In this document: piece by piece, positions 43,530-51,481 of the stretch
Position numbering within the stretch: position 1 is the stretch's first letter
How the letters are laid out: each line of letters starts with the position of its first letter
DNA from: Sorangium cellulosum
GTDB lineage: Bacteria > Myxococcota_A > Polyangia > Polyangiales > Polyangiaceae
NCBI RefSeq assembly: GCF_002950945.1
Contig: NZ_CP012673.1
Coordinates: 6,524,501 to 6,588,500 of the forward strand
DNA: 64,000 bases
Reading direction: 5' to 3'
Notes under the pieces: generated by a model
Databases searched by the model: none
What the model saw: the letters and a program-made list of their open reading frames with translations, nothing else
What the model was told of the DNA's origin: nothing
Made by a program: the position numbers and the translations under genes

Positions 43530-44453
43530 GCGCACCACCTCGAGCACGATGGGCAGGCTGAGCACCGCCCCGAGCGTCGTCACGACCGCAGTCCCGGCGG
43601 CGAGCTGCCCGTCGCAGCCGTACCGGGCGGCGACGATCACCGAGACCATCGACGTGGGCATGGCGGATTGCAGGACCGCCACCTCGGCGGTGGTCCGCTC
43701 CAGGCCGAGCGCGAGGGCCGCCCCGAACGCGACCGCGGGGGACACGAGGAGCTTCACGGCGGCGAAGGCCACGAGCGGCCGCACCCGGCCGTGGAGCGAG
43801 CGCAGATCGAGGCTGAGGCCGAGCGCGAGGAACACGAGGGTCGGGGTCGCGCTCCCGAGCGCGTCGAGCGCCCGCTCCACCCAGGTCGGCAGCGGGATGG
43901 GCAACGCGTGCAGCGCGAGGCCGATCGCGATCGAGGCGACGGCCGGCTGCCGGAGCAGCTGGAGCAGGCTGCGTGCGTCCACGGCGCCGCCCGTGCCCAT
44001 GCGCGCGGCGAGCGCGACGCCGAAGGTCCAGAGCATCACCATGGTGACGATGGTGTCGATGAGGATCGCCGTCCCCGCCGCGCCGCCCGCGTCGCCGTAG
44101 AGGGCCAGCACGACGGGCACGCCGAGGAAGCCGGTGTTGGAGAAGCTGCCGACGAGGCCGGCGGCGCCCTGGGCGGCGCGCGGCAGCCCGAGCGCCCGCG
44201 CGACGGCGACGCCGGCGAAGGCGCACGCGAAGAGCGCGACGGTCGAGGCGGCGACCGCGCCCCAGGCGCCCGCGCCGATGCCCGCGCGGCGCAGCACGGT
44301 GATGACCAGCGCGGGCGTGGTGACGTCGATGACCAGCCGGTGAAGCGCGGCCGCGTCCGTCTGTCCGGCGCGGCCCGCGGCGCGCAGGAGCACGCCGACG
44401 CCGAGCACCGCGAACAGAGCCAGGAGCTGAGAGACCAGATCGCCCGTCGGCAC
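43515..44453 (-). CDS. AEC family transporter (auxin-efflux-carrier type)
   Basis: A 312-aa polytopic membrane protein with about ten predicted helices (for example LLALFAVLGVGVLLRAAG, LVIDVTTPALVITVL, VAFAAVKLLVSPAVAFGAAL). It has family marks such as the GSFSNTGFLGVPVVLALYG turn and LQSAMPTSMVSVIVA near the end. AEC proteins export small organic acids or amino-acid-like compounds. The substrate is unknown. The length is normal. It is a monocistronic minus-strand gene between the Hsp70-like and zinc-ribbon genes. Confidence 0.9.
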   Translation of the reverse strand: MPTGDLVSQLLALFAVLGVGVLLRAAGRAGQTDAAALHRLVIDVTTPALVITVLRRAGIGAGAWGAVAASTVALFACAFAGVAVARALGLPRAAQGAAGLVGSFSNTGFLGVPVVLALYGDAGGAAGTAILIDTIVTMVMLWTFGVALAARMGTGGAVDARSLLQLLRQPAVASIAIGLALHALPIPLPTWVERALDALGSATPTLVFLALGLSLDLRSLHGRVRPLVAFAAVKLLVSPAVAFGAALALGLERTTAEVAVLQSAMPTSMVSVIVAARYGCDGQLAAGTAVVTTLGAVLSLPIVLEVVRRLLG

Positions 44454-44525
44454 GCGCGGCCTTGTAGCTCGGCCGGGGGCGACGTCCAGCGCTCTCGTCG
44501 CTGACGCGGCCTGCCGGCTCGCGGG

Positions 44526-44723
44526 TCACCGCGCGCGTTTTGCTGGCGTCTCGGCAGGGGCCCGCGGGGACGCGCCGTCGTCGGCCGCGGCAGGGCAGCT
44601 CTCGGCGGTCTCGCCGGTGCAGCACTCGGCCTGGTTGGCGCCGAACAGCGGGCAACGGCTGTTCACGCAGGCCGCGTGGCCATGGATGTAGGCGAGGGGC
44701 GATGTGCAAAGAGGGCAGTGCAT
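44526..44723 (-). CDS. Small zinc-ribbon protein
   Basis: A 65-aa protein. The N-terminus MHCPLC-x(8)-H-x(5)-CVNSRCPL has cysteine pairs suited to one zinc ribbon, then GANQAECCTGE. The rest is a flexible Ala/Pro-rich tail ending in basic residues. The start at 44723 is chosen because the Cys motif begins there; an in-frame ATG at 44777 is less likely. The function is unknown; it may bind metal or nucleic acid. Confidence 0.62.
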   Translation of the reverse strand: MHCPLCTSPLAYIHGHAACVNSRCPLFGANQAECCTGETAESCPAAADDGASPRAPAETPAKRAR

Positions 44724-45066
44724 GGGTGGATTCCGCGTGGGGGGAGTGGGTGATACGTGGGGCCCCCCGCGAGCCATCGTCGTGTTCGTCTATCGTGCTC
44801 GTCTTTCGTCTTTCGTCTTTCGTCTTTCGTGCTCGTCTTTCGTGCTCGTGCTCGTGCACGATTCTGCCGTCTCCCGCTCCTCACTCTTCCGCAGCACATG
44901 CTCGTAAGACGCTTCGAGCGAGCACGAGCACGAGCACGAGCACGAGAGAGGGGGACGAGGGACGGAAGACGGAAGACGGGAGACGGGAGACGGAAGACGG
45001 GAGACGGAAGACGGGAGGTGGAGGCCCCTTGCGGGCTGCGGTCGCGGGGGCCCTTGTGTCAAATGC
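44724..45066. other. Intergenic, 343 bp, dominated by simple repeats
   Basis: There is no gene here. It is filled by two simple-repeat blocks on opposite strands that are complementary to each other (see the repeat at 44782-45016). Confidence 0.6.
44782..45016. repeat. Complementary simple-repeat tracts forming a long imperfect palindrome
   Basis: Left block (about 44782-44856): four CGTCTTT heptamers (44800-44830), then GCTCGT hexamers. Right block: GAGCAC hexamers (about 44919-44946), then eight GACGGAA/GACGGGA heptamers (44961-45016). The left block read backwards complements the right block, allowing G-T wobble, so the region can fold into one large hairpin with about 60 nt of loop. Confidence 0.75.
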
Positions 45067-47055
45067 TCACGGCACGAGGTCCTGCACGGCCTGGATCACC
45101 GCCTGGGCGTTCATCCCGAGGCGATCCAGCACGATGTCGCCGGGCGCGCTCGTCCCGTAACGGTCGATCCCGAGCGCGAGGCCCTTCGAGCCGACCCACT
45201 GGTGCCAGCCGAAGGTGACGCCGGCCTCGATGGACACGCGCCGCGTGCACGCCGCCGGGAGCACGGCCTCGCGGTAGGTGCGGTCCTGGCGCGCGAACCG
45301 CTCGACGCAGGGCATCGACACGACGCGGACGCCGGCCCCGAGCTTCTTCGCGGCCTCGACGGCGTGCTGCACCTCGCTGCCCGTCGCGATCAGGATGGTC
45401 TCCAGCGCCGCCGTCTCCTTCACCAGGATATACGCCCCGCGCCGGACACCCTCGCGCTTCGTCGCGGCGTCGCCCGGCAAGAGCGGGACGGCCTGCCGCG
45501 TCAGCGCGAGGACCGTGGGGTGATCCGTCCGCTCCAGGGCGGCGATCCAGGCGCCGGCGGTCTCCTCGGCGTCGGCCGGCCGGATGACGTCCAGGTCCAC
45601 GATGGCGCGCAGCCCGGCCACCGTCTCGACCGGCTGGTGGGTCGGCCCGTCCTCGCCCACCCCCACCGAGTCGTGCGTGAAGATGTAGATGACCGGCAGG
45701 TGCGACAGCGCGGCGAGCCGGATGCTCGGCCGCAGGTAGTCGGCGAACACGAGGAACGTCGCGCCGCTCGGGCGAACGCCGCCGTGGTAGGCGATGCCGT
45801 TCATGATCGCCCCCATGCCGTGCTCGCGGATGCCCGCGCGGATGTTCCGGCCCGCGAGGTGCTCCGGATCGAAATCGGTGCTCGACGCGATGTAGTTGAA
45901 CGTCGAGCCGTACAGGTCGGCGCTCGCGCCGATGAGCGAAGGCACGGCGCCGGCCACGGCCTGCAGCACGGTCTCGCCCGCCTTGCGCGTCGCGACCTTG
46001 GTGCCCGCGGCGAAGGCCGGGACACGCGCGTCGAGGTCCGCCGGCACCTTCTTCGCGAGGGCGTCGTCGAGCTGCTGCGCGAGCTCCGGGTTCTTCTCCC
46101 GCCAGGCCGCGAACGTCGCCTCCCACGCCGCCCGCGCCTTGCCGAGCACCTCCCTGCGGCCGGCGAAGAACTGCTTCACCTCCTCGCTCACGTAGAAGTG
46201 CTCCGGAGGCAGCCCGAGGTTCTTGCGCGCGGCGTCCACGAACTTGGCGCCGCCCTCGCCGTGGGCCTTCTGCGTGCCGGCGACCTCGGGGATCCCCTTG
46301 CCGATCAGGGTGTGGGCGATGACGAACTTGGGCTTGCCGCTCTTCGACGCCCGCGCCTGGCTGAGCACCTTGTGCACGGCCTCCAGATCATTGCCCTGCT
46401 CGACGCGGAGCACCTCGAAGCCGTAGGCCTCGAAGCGCTTGCCCGTGTCCTCGCTCTGCGTCTTCGCGGCCATCGCGTCGAGCGTGACGTCGTTCGCGTC
46501 GTAGATGAGGACCAGGTTGTCGAGCTTGAAGTGCCCGGCGAAGGAAGCCGCCTCGGCGGCCACGCCCTCCTGGAGACACCCGTCGCCGGCGAGGCAGTAG
46601 ACGGTGAGGTCGAAGATCGTGTGCTCCTTCGTGTTGTAGCGGGCGGCCAGCATCTTGGCGGCCACCGCGTGCCCCACCGCGTTGCCCACGCCCTGGCCGA
46701 GCGGGCCCGTCGTCGCCTCGACACCCTCGGTGTAGTGGTACTCGGGGTGGCCAGGCGTCTTCGACTCCCACTGACGGAAGCGGCGGATGTCGTCGATGGA
46801 CACCGGGTACCCCGCGAGGTGCAGCCATCCGTAAAGGAACATGCTGCCGTGGCCGGCGGACAGGACGAAGCGGTCGCGGTTCAGCCAGTGCGGTTCGCTC
46901 GGGTCGTGGCGGAGGAGGTCGCCATACAGGACAGCGCCGATCTCGGCGGCGCCGAGCGGGAGGCCGAGGTGACCGGACGAGCAGGCGTGGACGGCGTCCA
47001 TGGCGAGGCCGCGGGCCATCGTGCACGCGGCGGCGAGCTTGGCGAAATCAGGCAT
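45067..47055 (-). CDS. tkt: Transketolase
   Basis: A 662-aa protein of normal length. It has the thiamine-diphosphate site GDGCLQEGVAAEAASFAGHFKLDN with the following DANDVTLD, the N-terminal SSGHLGLPLGAAEIGAVLYG and the central HDSVGVGEDGPTHQPVE. The C-terminal part has GSEVQHAVEAAKKL. It transfers two-carbon units in the pentose phosphate and Calvin-type pathways in the cytoplasm, using TPP and Mg2+. The ATG at 47055 (MPDFAKLAAAC) is chosen over one three codons upstream. It is divergent from the response regulator gene. Confidence 0.96.
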   Translation of the reverse strand: MPDFAKLAAACTMARGLAMDAVHACSSGHLGLPLGAAEIGAVLYGDLLRHDPSEPHWLNRDRFVLSAGHGSMFLYGWLHLAGYPVSIDDIRRFRQWESKTPGHPEYHYTEGVEATTGPLGQGVGNAVGHAVAAKMLAARYNTKEHTIFDLTVYCLAGDGCLQEGVAAEAASFAGHFKLDNLVLIYDANDVTLDAMAAKTQSEDTGKRFEAYGFEVLRVEQGNDLEAVHKVLSQARASKSGKPKFVIAHTLIGKGIPEVAGTQKAHGEGGAKFVDAARKNLGLPPEHFYVSEEVKQFFAGRREVLGKARAAWEATFAAWREKNPELAQQLDDALAKKVPADLDARVPAFAAGTKVATRKAGETVLQAVAGAVPSLIGASADLYGSTFNYIASSTDFDPEHLAGRNIRAGIREHGMGAIMNGIAYHGGVRPSGATFLVFADYLRPSIRLAALSHLPVIYIFTHDSVGVGEDGPTHQPVETVAGLRAIVDLDVIRPADAEETAGAWIAALERTDHPTVLALTRQAVPLLPGDAATKREGVRRGAYILVKETAALETILIATGSEVQHAVEAAKKLGAGVRVVSMPCVERFARQDRTYREAVLPAACTRRVSIEAGVTFGWHQWVGSKGLALGIDRYGTSAPGDIVLDRLGMNAQAVIQAVQDLVP

Positions 47056-47245
47056 GGCGCGCACTCTAACCTACTTCGCCGCGAAACGCGCCCCTTCGCT
47101 CACCCTCCTCGCTCCCGCTCCAGCCCCCTCGCCCCCCCCGGATGGCGTCCGGCCTCGTCACCCGGCGGAGGTCCGCCGGCGTCGCCGGCAGAGGCGGCAT
47201 GGCGGCAATGGACGCTGGCGTCCCGGGTTGCGATGATGCGGCGGC

Positions 47246-47944
47246 ATGGCGCGCATCCTCCTCGCCGACGACGATGCGTCGCTGCTCGACGTGCTCGCCC
47301 TCGCGTTCGAGGAGGCCGGGCACGCGACGTTGACCGCGCGCGATGGGACCACGGCGCTCGCCCTGATCCGCAAGGAGCGGCCCGACGCCGCGGTGTGCGA
47401 CGTCAACATGCCCGGCGTGGACGGGTTCTCCCTCTGCCGGCGCCTGCGCGAGCAGGGCGACCTCGTGCCGCTCATCCTGCTCACCTCGCGCGACAGCGAG
47501 ATCGACGAGACGCTCGGCCTCGACCTCGGCGCCGACGACTACATCGCGAAGCCGTTCAGCATGCGTGTCCTGCTCGCGCGCGTGAGCTCGCTGCTGCGCC
47601 GGGAGGCCGCGCGCCGGAGGACCGAGGCGGCGCCCGCGTCGGTCGGGAGCGGCCCGCTCGAGCTGTCGCCCGACCGGCTCGAGGTCCTCTTCCACGGCCA
47701 GGCCATCGTCACGACCGTGACCGAGTTCCGGCTGCTCGAGGCGCTGGTCCGCCGCCCCGGCGTCGTGCTCTCGCGCGCGCGGCTGCTCGCGATCGTCCGC
47801 GGGGACGACACCGTGGTCATCGATCGCATCGTCGACACCTACGTGCGGCGGCTGCGGCGGAAGCTCGAGCAGGTGGACCCCACGTTCGATCGGATCGAGA
47901 CCGTCGTCGGCGCCGGCTACCGCTTCCGCGCCTATGGCAGCTGA
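47246..47944 (+). CDS. OmpR-family response regulator
   Basis: A 232-aa protein. The receiver domain has DDD (8-10), phospho-acceptor Asp52 in AVCDVNMPGVDG, LTSRDSE, and the Lys in YIAKPFS. A winged-helix DNA-binding domain (about 130-232) ends IETVVGAGYRFRAYG, as in OmpR/PhoB. It overlaps the kinase gene by 11 nt, so the two form one two-component pair. Confidence 0.94.
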   Translation: MARILLADDDASLLDVLALAFEEAGHATLTARDGTTALALIRKERPDAAVCDVNMPGVDGFSLCRRLREQGDLVPLILLTSRDSEIDETLGLDLGADDYIAKPFSMRVLLARVSSLLRREAARRRTEAAPASVGSGPLELSPDRLEVLFHGQAIVTTVTEFRLLEALVRRPGVVLSRARLLAIVRGDDTVVIDRIVDTYVRRLRRKLEQVDPTFDRIETVVGAGYRFRAYGS

Positions 47945-49430
47945 GCCCGGCGCGCGCGGCGGCACGCCTCCCTTCTTCCGCTCCCTGCGCCTCCGGACGA
48001 CGGCGCTCGTCGTCGCCGTGCTGCTCGCGCCGATGCTCTTCGTCTTCGCCTTCCTGCTCGTCGAGCGGCGCGCCTGGTCGCGCGTGCTCGGCAACGCCGA
48101 TTTCGCCGCCCGCGAGGCGGCCGCGGCGCTCGACGCGCTGGGCGGCGCCTCGCCCGGCGACCCCCGCGTCCACGCGCGCCTGGACGCCCTGGCGAGGACG
48201 CACCTGCTCCGGCTCCGGCTGGTCGACGCCGCGGGCGAGGTCGTCGCCGACGCCGATCACGATCGAGGCACCGACCTCGGCCAGCGCGTCGGCGATCTCC
48301 TCCTCGGCGCGATCGAGGCCGAGGCCCTCGACGCCTTCGACGCCGCCCTCGGGCCCCTCGGGCAGCGCCCCGAGCTCGCCGAGGCGCGGCGCGGGCTCGC
48401 CGCGCGCGGCTGCGAGTTCTCGAAGAGCGCCACGCTGCTCGTGTGCCACGCGGTGAACGCGAGCCGGAGCGGGTACGTCCACGCGCAGGACAGCTCGCGC
48501 AGGCCCGCCGCGCACCTCCTGTACCTGCGCGGCGCGCTGCCGCGGCTCGTCGCGATCACCCTGCCGCTGTCGCTGCTGCTCGCGCTCTGGCTCTCGCGCA
48601 GCTTCGTGCGCCCGCTCGAGGCGCTCCGGCGGCGCGCGCTCGCCAAGATCCACGAGCCGACACCGCGGGCCGATCTCCCGCTCCAGGGGCCGGCCGAGCT
48701 CCAGGACCTCGCCGCGGCGTTCAACGCCCTCTTGGCCACGCTCGAGGAGCGCCGCGGGGCGAACGAGGCGTTCGTCGCCGATCTGGTCCACGAGCTCAAG
48801 AACCCGGTCGCCGCCATCCGGGGCTGCGCGGACGCGCTCGCCGACGCCCCCGCCGAGCGGGAGCGGGCCGCACGGCTCTCGCGGCTGCTCAAGGAGTCGA
48901 GCCACCGGCTCGACGCGCTCGTCAGCCAGTTCCTCGAGCTCGCCCGCGCCGAGGCCGGGATGCCGCACGAGGAGCGGTCGCGCGTCGATCTCGCCGCGCT
49001 CGCCCGGGGGATCGTGGACTCCATGGCCGACGACGGGCGCTTCCCCGGCGTCCGCTTCGCCGTGTCCGGCGCCGCGCGCGCGGAGGTCGTCGGCGTCGCG
49101 TACCGCCTCGAGTCCGTCCTCCGCAACCTGCTCGAGAACGCGGCGTCGTTCTCGGGGCCCGGCGGCGAGGTGCACGTCGCGATCGCCGCGCGTGACGACC
49201 GGCGCGTCGAGGCGACCGTCTCCGACACCGGGCCCGGCATCGCGGAGGAGGCCCTCCACAGGGTCTTCCAGCGCTTCTTCACGACGCGCGGGGGCGAGCG
49301 CGGCAGCGGCCTCGGGCTCGCGCTCGTCCGCGCCGTCGTCGAGGCGCACGGCGGGAGCGTGAGCGCCTCGTCCACCCCCGGGCGGGGCGCCACCTTCCGC
49401 GTCGAGCTGCCCCTCGCGCCGCCGCCCTGA
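47934..49430 (+). CDS. Membrane sensor histidine kinase
   Basis: A 498-aa partner of the response regulator. Two transmembrane helices (about 21-43, and near 203-222: LVAITLPLSLLLALWLS) flank a roughly 160-residue periplasmic domain. HAMP follows, then the H box FVADLVHELKNPVAAI with the phospho-His, N box LLENAASFSG, and G boxes DTGPGIAEEAL and GSGLGLALVRA. It senses an external or envelope signal that cannot be told from sequence. The start ATG 47934 lies inside the end of the regulator gene, so translation is coupled. Confidence 0.94.
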   Translation: MAAEPGARGGTPPFFRSLRLRTTALVVAVLLAPMLFVFAFLLVERRAWSRVLGNADFAAREAAAALDALGGASPGDPRVHARLDALARTHLLRLRLVDAAGEVVADADHDRGTDLGQRVGDLLLGAIEAEALDAFDAALGPLGQRPELAEARRGLAARGCEFSKSATLLVCHAVNASRSGYVHAQDSSRRPAAHLLYLRGALPRLVAITLPLSLLLALWLSRSFVRPLEALRRRALAKIHEPTPRADLPLQGPAELQDLAAAFNALLATLEERRGANEAFVADLVHELKNPVAAIRGCADALADAPAERERAARLSRLLKESSHRLDALVSQFLELARAEAGMPHEERSRVDLAALARGIVDSMADDGRFPGVRFAVSGAARAEVVGVAYRLESVLRNLLENAASFSGPGGEVHVAIAARDDRRVEATVSDTGPGIAEEALHRVFQRFFTTRGGERGSGLGLALVRAVVEAHGGSVSASSTPGRGATFRVELPLAPPP

Positions 49431-49521
49431 GCGGCCTCGTTCACACCGTTTTGACACGGGGAGCGCGATCCTTTCATCCGGGGTCCGCGGGGCGCTCGAG
49501 GCCGCTCGGTACACCTCCCGG

Positions 49522-50724
49522 GTGCTACCGCTCCTGCCGCTCCCCCTCACCACACAGGTCTTCCTCGTCGTCCTCGCGCTGGGCGCGGCCTCGGCCGCGC
49601 TGCTCGCTCGAGAGCTCTTCCGGACCCGCGTTGCGCGCGCCCTGCTCGCCGCCGCGTACGTGATCCCGGCGATCGGCCTCGCGCTCTGGGACGCCGGGCG
49701 CGAGCCCTGGGCCGCCTTGGGCGTCCGCCTCGCGTGGACCGGGCTCATCGTCCTCGCGCCCGCCGCGGCGCTCCTCTTCGTCGCGGCGCTGATCTTCCGC
49801 GGGCTCGCCGCGCTCCGCCGCGGGCTCGCCGCGCTCCGCCGCCCGCGCCCCGCCGCCCGCGTCCCACCCGCGCCGGACGGCTCGCGCCGGGCCCTGGTCC
49901 AGGCCTCCCTCTCGGTCCTGCCCGCCGCCGCCGCGTCCGCGAGCCTCCGCGGGCTCACGAACGCGCCGGACGAGCCGCGCGTCCGGCTTGTCAGGATGCG
50001 CTTCCGTGGCCTGCACCCCGACCTCGAGGGCCTCAGGATCCTCCAGCTGAGCGATCTCCACCTCGGGGTGTCGAAGCGCGTCGAGCACCTCGAGGCCTCG
50101 CTCCGGCGCGTCGCGCCGCTCGCGCCCGATCTCATCGTCCTGACCGGCGACGTGGCCGACGACCTCGGAGAGTTGAAGGCCGCGCTCGACGCCGTGCACC
50201 GGCACCGGCCTCGGCTGGGCGCCTTCGCCGCCCTCGGCAACCACGAGTACCTGCACGACATCCGGCGCACGCGCCCCCTCTACGAGCAGAGCCCCGTGCC
50301 GCTCCTCGTCGACCGCGGCGTCACGCTCTCGGTCGGCCGCGCCAGGCTGCACATCGCCGGCGCGGACGATCCCGTGGTGCTGGGCGGCGAGGGGCTCTGG
50401 CGCGCGCTCGAGCGCTCCGTCGCGCGCTGCCGCGACGGCGCCCCCGACGACGCGTTCCGGCTGCTCCTGTGCCACCGCCCCGAGGGGTTCCGCGCCGCGG
50501 CGGAGCGAGGGTTCCACCTGACGCTGGCCGGGCACACACACGGCGGGCAGATAGGCCTCCTCGGCCGCAGCGCGTTCCAGTCCCTCTGGCCCGAAGACTA
50601 CCTCTGGGGCACGTACACCCGCGGGGAGAGCCGGCTGTACACGACGTCCGGCTTCGGCCACTGGTTCCCGTTCCGGCTCGGCTGCCCCACCGAGGCGCCG
50701 ATCATCGTGCTCGAGCGCGCGTGA
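49522..50724 (+). CDS. Membrane metallophosphoesterase (YkuE-like)
   Basis: A 400-aa protein (GTG 49522). Three hydrophobic helices (about 10-30, 38-55, 70-92) precede a Tat-like SRRALVQASLSVLPAAAA. The phosphoesterase domain from about 170 has the metal-binding motifs LQLSDLHLG, LTGDVADD, GNHEY and GHTHGGQ. These coordinate two metals, usually Mn or Fe. YkuE-like enzymes act on lipid or cell-wall phosphates; the substrate here is unknown. It follows the kinase by 91 bp on the same strand and may share its transcript. Confidence 0.9.
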   Translation: MLPLLPLPLTTQVFLVVLALGAASAALLARELFRTRVARALLAAAYVIPAIGLALWDAGREPWAALGVRLAWTGLIVLAPAAALLFVAALIFRGLAALRRGLAALRRPRPAARVPPAPDGSRRALVQASLSVLPAAAASASLRGLTNAPDEPRVRLVRMRFRGLHPDLEGLRILQLSDLHLGVSKRVEHLEASLRRVAPLAPDLIVLTGDVADDLGELKAALDAVHRHRPRLGAFAALGNHEYLHDIRRTRPLYEQSPVPLLVDRGVTLSVGRARLHIAGADDPVVLGGEGLWRALERSVARCRDGAPDDAFRLLLCHRPEGFRAAAERGFHLTLAGHTHGGQIGLLGRSAFQSLWPEDYLWGTYTRGESRLYTTSGFGHWFPFRLGCPTEAPIIVLERA

Positions 50725-51481
50725 GCGCGGGGGGCGATCCCGTGAAGAGCCCTTGTCGGCGATCGATTGCCGCCATGGCGCACATTGCACCACCCGCCGA
50801 TCTGCCGATCGAAATAGACAGCGCCAGCGAGATCACTCGATCGTGCGGGATTGTCCAGATCCCACCGGAACAGGCACACGACAACCGTGCAGCATCGTCG
50901 ACCCCGGCGTCCGTGCCTCCGCGGCGAGGCACGGCGGCGAGGCGGGCGCGCGGCGGCGTGGTGAACTGAGGCGCTTTTGCTCCTCGCGGCGCCCACTGAG
51001 GCGCTTTTGCTCCGGTCGACGATCGCAGCCCAACCACGTCGAGCAAGAAAGAGCGCTGGTACGCCGGCTGCACGCGCGAAAACGCGATCATCCTGCTTGC
51101 CGACGGGAATGTCCAGTCACGAGACCACCAGATTCTCCGAAAATTCTCGCCCTGCCGCAAACGATTGATAATGGACGGCGTTCAGTCAATTCATTGACGC
51201 GCTGAACAGGCGATCGGCCGGGAGAGCTCTGCAGCTCAGCGCGAAGAGTCGCGACCTCCTCGTGAAGGGATGCTCGTCGGACGAGGTCGTTGCGTGCCCG
51301 GTCGAGTATGATAGGAGAAGCGGGCTTCACCGGCGTAGCCGCGATCGACTTCGATTGTCAAAATCCGCCGCGGGCCGGGTCAGGCGAGATCGTACGAGAT
51401 GGTGCCGAGACGTCGCATCAGCCTCGTGTATGGCTGTCCATTCGGTGAGCACAACGCACCGCCAACATAGATGGGACGATC
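50725..51481. other. Intergenic, 757 bp
   Basis: No convincing gene on either strand. It contains two 19-bp direct repeats 30 bp apart (50965-51013). From about 51080 the DNA is less GC-rich, which suggests regulatory sequence for the large fusion gene downstream. I could not identify an insertion-sequence remnant. Confidence 0.45.
50965..51013. repeat. Two 19-bp direct repeats
   Basis: ACTGAGGCGCTTTTGCTCC at 50965-50983 is repeated exactly at 50995-51013 with an 11-bp spacer. The role is unknown. Confidence 0.85.

Noticed and set aside
44782..45016. Simple repeats considered as a CRISPR array
   Set aside because: The units are 6-7 bp with no spacers and no cas genes are nearby.
45202..48456. 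A 1084-codon plus-strand open frame
   Set aside because: It is antisense to transketolase and then out of frame with the two-component genes; the composition is not protein-like.
50725..51481. Possible transposase remnant in the long gap
   Set aside because: No frame shows a transposase motif and no terminal inverted repeats or target duplication were found.
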